From Lentisphaeria bacterium (GTDB taxonomy: Bacteria; Verrucomicrobiota; Lentisphaeria; Oligosphaerales; Lenti-02), in the NCBI GenBank assembly GCA_023145395.1, contig JAGLDW010000291.1, forward strand, positions 1-7,395: a DNA stretch of 7,395 nucleotides, written 5' to 3'. Below are positions 4,309-7,395 of the stretch, piece after piece. The translations under genes and the position numbers were made by a program. The notes beneath the pieces were generated by a model that was given only the letters and a program-made list of their open reading frames with translations, was not told the origin of the DNA and ran no database searches. Position 1 is the stretch's first letter. The number at the start of each line of letters is the position of its first letter.

Positions 4309-7300
4309 ATGTTCAAACTTTCTTGTCTCCGGATCTTCGTTGCACTGGCTTTCCTGAGTACTGTTTTGTGGGCTGCGCCAAGGAGCGTGCCTGTCGTCAA
4401 CGCCTCGTTCGAGGGGGGTGTGGCGAAGGGGCTGCCTGCGGGTTGGTCCCGCTATGGTGGCTTGCGGAAGACCACGGATGTTTTTCTCGTGCCCGGGCGG
4501 GATGGCACAGTGCTCCGGTTGGAGGATCGTGATCCTGCGGCGGAGATCGGCATCACCCAGATTGTGCCCTGGCCGGGAGGCACCACAGTCCAGGCGATTT
4601 GCCAGACAGCGGGCATGCCTGGCTCGCCTCGCGGAGGCGCCTTTCTGCAGATCCGTTTTAGTCCGAGCGGAAAATATCTGCAGCGGACCTTGGTCACGAC
4701 AGAGAACGGCGCATATTCCAGGACCGTGGTCGAGGGGGAGGTCCCGCCTGGAACCAAGGTGTGCCAACTGTTCCTGTACACCCATGCAGCTCCAAAACCC
4801 CACGTGCTTGTGGATGATCTGAAGTTGATGGCCGATGTTGTTCTTGCCAAGAAGACGAAGCGCGCAAAGGGAGTGAAGAAGATGGCGAAGCCCAAGCCTC
4901 CAGTCTACGCGAAGCTCAAACCGCTCCATCTGACCACGCCTCTCGCGCAAGCCGTCATCGCTGTCCCCAAAGCTCCCGCGCACGGGAAACTGGCGGAACG
5001 CATCCAGACCGCCATTCACGCCCAATGCGGACGGACCATCCCCATCGTTTCGGACACGGAGGTGAAGACTCCTCTCGAAACGCATGTGATCGCGGTCGGA
5101 AATCGCTCGACGAACGACCTGACCTCCCGTCTCTACGATCGCTACTACAGCCTGCTCGACCTCAAGTATCCTGGTGTGGGCGGACACGTCGTGCGCACGG
5201 TGCACAATCCTTTCGGCACAGCCTTCAACGCCGTCACTCTCGGTGGCAGCGACGACGCGGGCGTGGCTGCGGCCGTCGAAGCATTCCTGGCTATCCTGAC
5301 GAAGCTTCCTCCCGGGGATGAACAGGCCAGCATCGGGCGAATCGTCGAAATTCAGCTTGGGAAAGGCATGAAGATCCCCAAGAATCCCTCCGACGCGAAG
5401 ATCTGGGAGGAGTCGCGCACGTACGGTTCCAGCGGCTACTTCGGCTGGTGCGTCATCAGCAAGTGCATGGCGCTGTACCACATGACGGGCGAGGAACGCT
5501 TCGCACGCGAGTTTCTGCGTCTCGCCTTTCCCGACGAGAAGGCCATCGCCGATCTCGAGAAGCTCGATGGCGAGCGCATCGAGAACAAGCATGAGCCCCT
5601 GGCAGGCCCCTACCACTACTCCGCCCACATGATGATCCTCTTTTGGGACCTCATCGAGGAAAGCCCGTTCTTCGACGACGAAACCCGCCTGCGGGTCACC
5701 AACGCCTTCTCAAAACAGCTCGAGCATCGGTTGCGTGAGCATGTCTACGGCGTCACCAGTCCCCCCGCATCGGTGGGGAACCGGCACGGAGACTGGTCCG
5801 CGATGGCGCTCTACACCCTCGCACGCTACTTTCAGAAGGACTATCCCGGCCCCGTCTGGGAGGGTGGGCTCGAGTCCTGCCGCATCTACTTCTCCGCGCT
5901 TCTTCGCAGCGCCTGGCTCGCGGGCAGAAACGACCACATTTTCTGGTACACCTCCTACTATGATCCCATGCTCGACTACATGTATTTGTCTGGCGATTTC
6001 AGCGGTTGGGAGAAAGGCTTTCTGAAGCAGGCGCTCGTAACTCAGGACGTGCTCTTCAACGGGAGCCGGAACGACTGGGGACTCAAGGCATCCTCTCTCA
6101 ATTTTCTACTGCGCGCGGCCGACCTGACGGGGGACGCACGCTGGCTCTTCTACCGCGACCGCACCGAAATCGACACCAACGGCCTGCGTCTGGGCCAGTC
6201 GTTCTGGCCCGCGCCGGATGTCCAGCCGCGTCCGCCAACCGAACTGCTCGACCGCTGGACGATCCAGCCCATGCCCGAGCCCTTCTGGAAAACGCGCGCA
6301 AGCGGCTTCACGCTGGACGAATCATTCCTTTGGGGCAGCTATCGCAACTCGCTGGACGACAGCGGCGACCTCATCCTGATCAAGGGTGCCAATGGCGGCG
6401 GCCGCAATCCCTACCACACCTTCTCGCTGCTCGAGTTCCGCCTGGACGGTGTCACGCTGCTCAAAGGCTACGGAACCCAGGTGCTCACCACTGCGGACGG
6501 GCTGGTCGAACCCAAGGTCGCCATGGACGGCGCTCTCAAGAGCTGTTCGGCCATCGGGGACACCGCCTGGGCGGTCGGGGAGGTGCCGGAAATGCCGTTC
6601 TGCAACTGGCGACGCCATATCCTCCGGCGCAAGAAAAGCTTCTGCGTCATCGTCGATGAACTCACATTCGAGACCGACAGCGAGAACATGACCCGCCAGA
6701 CCATCTGGGACACGGTCGGAGGAACATGGGATGCGGCCGGGAACACTCTCCGGCTTGCCGGCGCGCAAAACGAGAGCACGCTCCCCGGCTGGAAGACGAT
6801 CCGTGCGCTCGATGTCGTCTGCCGCTCGAAGCCCTCCAACGACGATGGGCCGCGCAACATGATCGATCTGAACTCCGTCGGCATCCGCATGGTCAAAGCC
6901 AGGGATCCGGGTGATTTCATCGAGATGGAGTTCGTCGCCGACCAGCCCATGGAAGGCGAACTGTTCGCCAAACTCATGGACCACAGTGATCGGGGCGGTG
7001 TGCGCATTCTGCTCGACGGCAAGGTCGTCGTCCCCGCCTACACGCATTTCTCGGCTAGTACGCAGACCAGTCGGGTTCCGCTCGGACGGCACACACTCCA
7101 ACCGGGCACCCATCGTTTGCGCGTCGAGGCCGTGTCTCGGCACGAAGGACTTGATCGCTGCTACATTGGACTCGCGGGGTTGGCCATGAAGGGCGACCAG
7201 GCAAAGATGGAATTGAAGCCTACCAGCGCTTACGAACTGCATCCGTCGGACGCGGTCTCCGCCACCGGCCGGGGCAAGATCACCATGACTTGGAACGGAG

Positions 7301-7395
7301 AGGTGAAAGCCGGTGAAAAGCGGGCTTACTTCTACCTGGTCGCACGCGGTGGCGGCGAAGTGCTAGCGTGTCGGCGGATCTCCCCCACCGCCGCG
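4309..7395 (+). CDS. Secreted heparinase II/III-like polysaccharide lyase, multidomain, 3' end outside window
   Basis: One frame runs 1029 codons without a stop to the window edge. A signal peptide is clear (MFKLSCLRIFVALAFLSTVL, then WAAP), with GGGAAG five bases before the ATG at 4309. Domains by my reading: a beta-rich carbohydrate-binding-like module (about 28-175); a Lys/Pro-rich linker (about 181-204, 10 Lys and 1 Arg in 24 residues); an alpha/beta domain (about 205-345) like the non-catalytic N-terminal domain of GH20/GH67 enzymes, with 'IAVGNRSTND' and an ordered 'GSDDAGVAAAVEAFL' helix; a helical (alpha/alpha) toroid (about 365-640); a heparinase II/III-like beta-sandwich (about 660-860) with NPYHTFSLLEFRLDG (700-714) and RRHILRRKKSFCVIVDEL (768-785); and a jelly-roll-like module (about 867-965). 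Candidate catalytic residues are N491-R492-H493, Y550/Y551 and H703. It probably degrades an acidic polysaccharide outside the cytoplasm; the substrate cannot be read from sequence. A non-lyase member is possible. Confidence 0.82.
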   Translation, partial: MFKLSCLRIFVALAFLSTVLWAAPRSVPVVNASFEGGVAKGLPAGWSRYGGLRKTTDVFLVPGRDGTVLRLEDRDPAAEIGITQIVPWPGGTTVQAICQTAGMPGSPRGGAFLQIRFSPSGKYLQRTLVTTENGAYSRTVVEGEVPPGTKVCQLFLYTHAAPKPHVLVDDLKLMADVVLAKKTKRAKGVKKMAKPKPPVYAKLKPLHLTTPLAQAVIAVPKAPAHGKLAERIQTAIHAQCGRTIPIVSDTEVKTPLETHVIAVGNRSTNDLTSRLYDRYYSLLDLKYPGVGGHVVRTVHNPFGTAFNAVTLGGSDDAGVAAAVEAFLAILTKLPPGDEQASIGRIVEIQLGKGMKIPKNPSDAKIWEESRTYGSSGYFGWCVISKCMALYHMTGEERFAREFLRLAFPDEKAIADLEKLDGERIENKHEPLAGPYHYSAHMMILFWDLIEESPFFDDETRLRVTNAFSKQLEHRLREHVYGVTSPPASVGNRHGDWSAMALYTLARYFQKDYPGPVWEGGLESCRIYFSALLRSAWLAGRNDHIFWYTSYYDPMLDYMYLSGDFSGWEKGFLKQALVTQDVLFNGSRNDWGLKASSLNFLLRAADLTGDARWLFYRDRTEIDTNGLRLGQSFWPAPDVQPRPPTELLDRWTIQPMPEPFWKTRASGFTLDESFLWGSYRNSLDDSGDLILIKGANGGGRNPYHTFSLLEFRLDGVTLLKGYGTQVLTTADGLVEPKVAMDGALKSCSAIGDTAWAVGEVPEMPFCNWRRHILRRKKSFCVIVDELTFETDSENMTRQTIWDTVGGTWDAAGNTLRLAGAQNESTLPGWKTIRALDVVCRSKPSNDDGPRNMIDLNSVGIRMVKARDPGDFIEMEFVADQPMEGELFAKLMDHSDRGGVRILLDGKVVVPAYTHFSASTQTSRVPLGRHTLQPGTHRLRVEAVSRHEGLDRCYIGLAGLAMKGDQAKMELKPTSAYELHPSDAVSATGRGKITMTWNGEVKAGEKRAYFYLVARGGGEVLACRRISPTAA

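Noticed and set aside
4198..5628. 476-codon open frame on the minus strand
   Set aside because: It is antisense to the lyase-like gene, which has a signal peptide, coherent domains and an unbroken 1029-codon frame. The antisense product resembles nothing I know and is rich in residues expected from GC-rich shadow frames.
6006..6659. 217-codon open frame on the plus strand in another frame
   Set aside because: The Arg/Gly/Pro-rich composition is typical of a frame-shifted reading of GC-rich coding DNA, and it overlaps well-formed lyase motifs. I checked the main frame codon by codon through this stretch and found no frameshift.
6322..7242. 306-codon open frame on the minus strand
   Set aside because: It is a shadow of the sandwich and jelly-roll part of the lyase-like gene, without its own ribosome-binding site or recognisable motifs.

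Overview
The window is GC-rich (about 60% or more in the rows I sampled) and compact, with five complete genes and one that runs off the right edge. A secreted, multidomain polysaccharide-lyase-like protein, a UbiB-family kinase beside a small phasin-like protein, and short intergenic repeats of the GCCAAG and CCTGTT(A/G)AT kind together suggest an environmental bacterium. The PVC group (Kiritimatiellota, Lentisphaerota, Verrucomicrobiota or Planctomycetota) would fit. This placement is an inference from style and gene content; no marker gene in the window proves it.

Layout from left to right. Positions 1-152 hold no gene I can support and end in a tandem CAATCAA heptamer array. Positions 153-1238 (minus strand) encode a full-length D-alanine--D-alanine ligase, a cytoplasmic peptidoglycan-precursor enzyme. 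A 198-base divergent intergenic region follows. Then comes a plus-strand pair: a 107-residue phasin-like protein (1437-1760) and, 40 bases later, a 564-residue UbiB/AarF/ABC1-family atypical kinase with a C-terminal membrane anchor (1801-3495). They probably form one operon behind an extended -10 promoter near 1332-1340.

Downstream of the kinase is a large imperfect inverted repeat (3520-3596). Its arms are built from GCCAAG units and its loop is purely pyrimidine. Next is a compact type II toxin-antitoxin pair: an antitoxin at 3716-3922 overlapping by four bases a GTG-started RelE/ParE-family toxin at 3919-4176. A possible promoter/operator palindrome precedes it. The toxin has Asp where the family usually has its C-terminal Tyr, which makes its activity uncertain.

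The right 3.1 kb (4309 to the window edge) is one uninterrupted frame with an N-terminal signal peptide. It reads as a secreted carbohydrate-active enzyme: an N-terminal beta-rich module, a Lys/Pro-rich linker, a domain resembling the non-catalytic N-terminal domains of GH20/GH67 enzymes, an alpha-helical toroid, a heparinase II/III-like beta-sandwich and a further jelly-roll-like module. The C-terminus is missing. Apart from the two operons, the neighbouring genes do not form an obvious joint pathway. I found no clearly undescribed system. The most interesting items are the lyase architecture, the altered toxin C-terminus and the inverted repeat.
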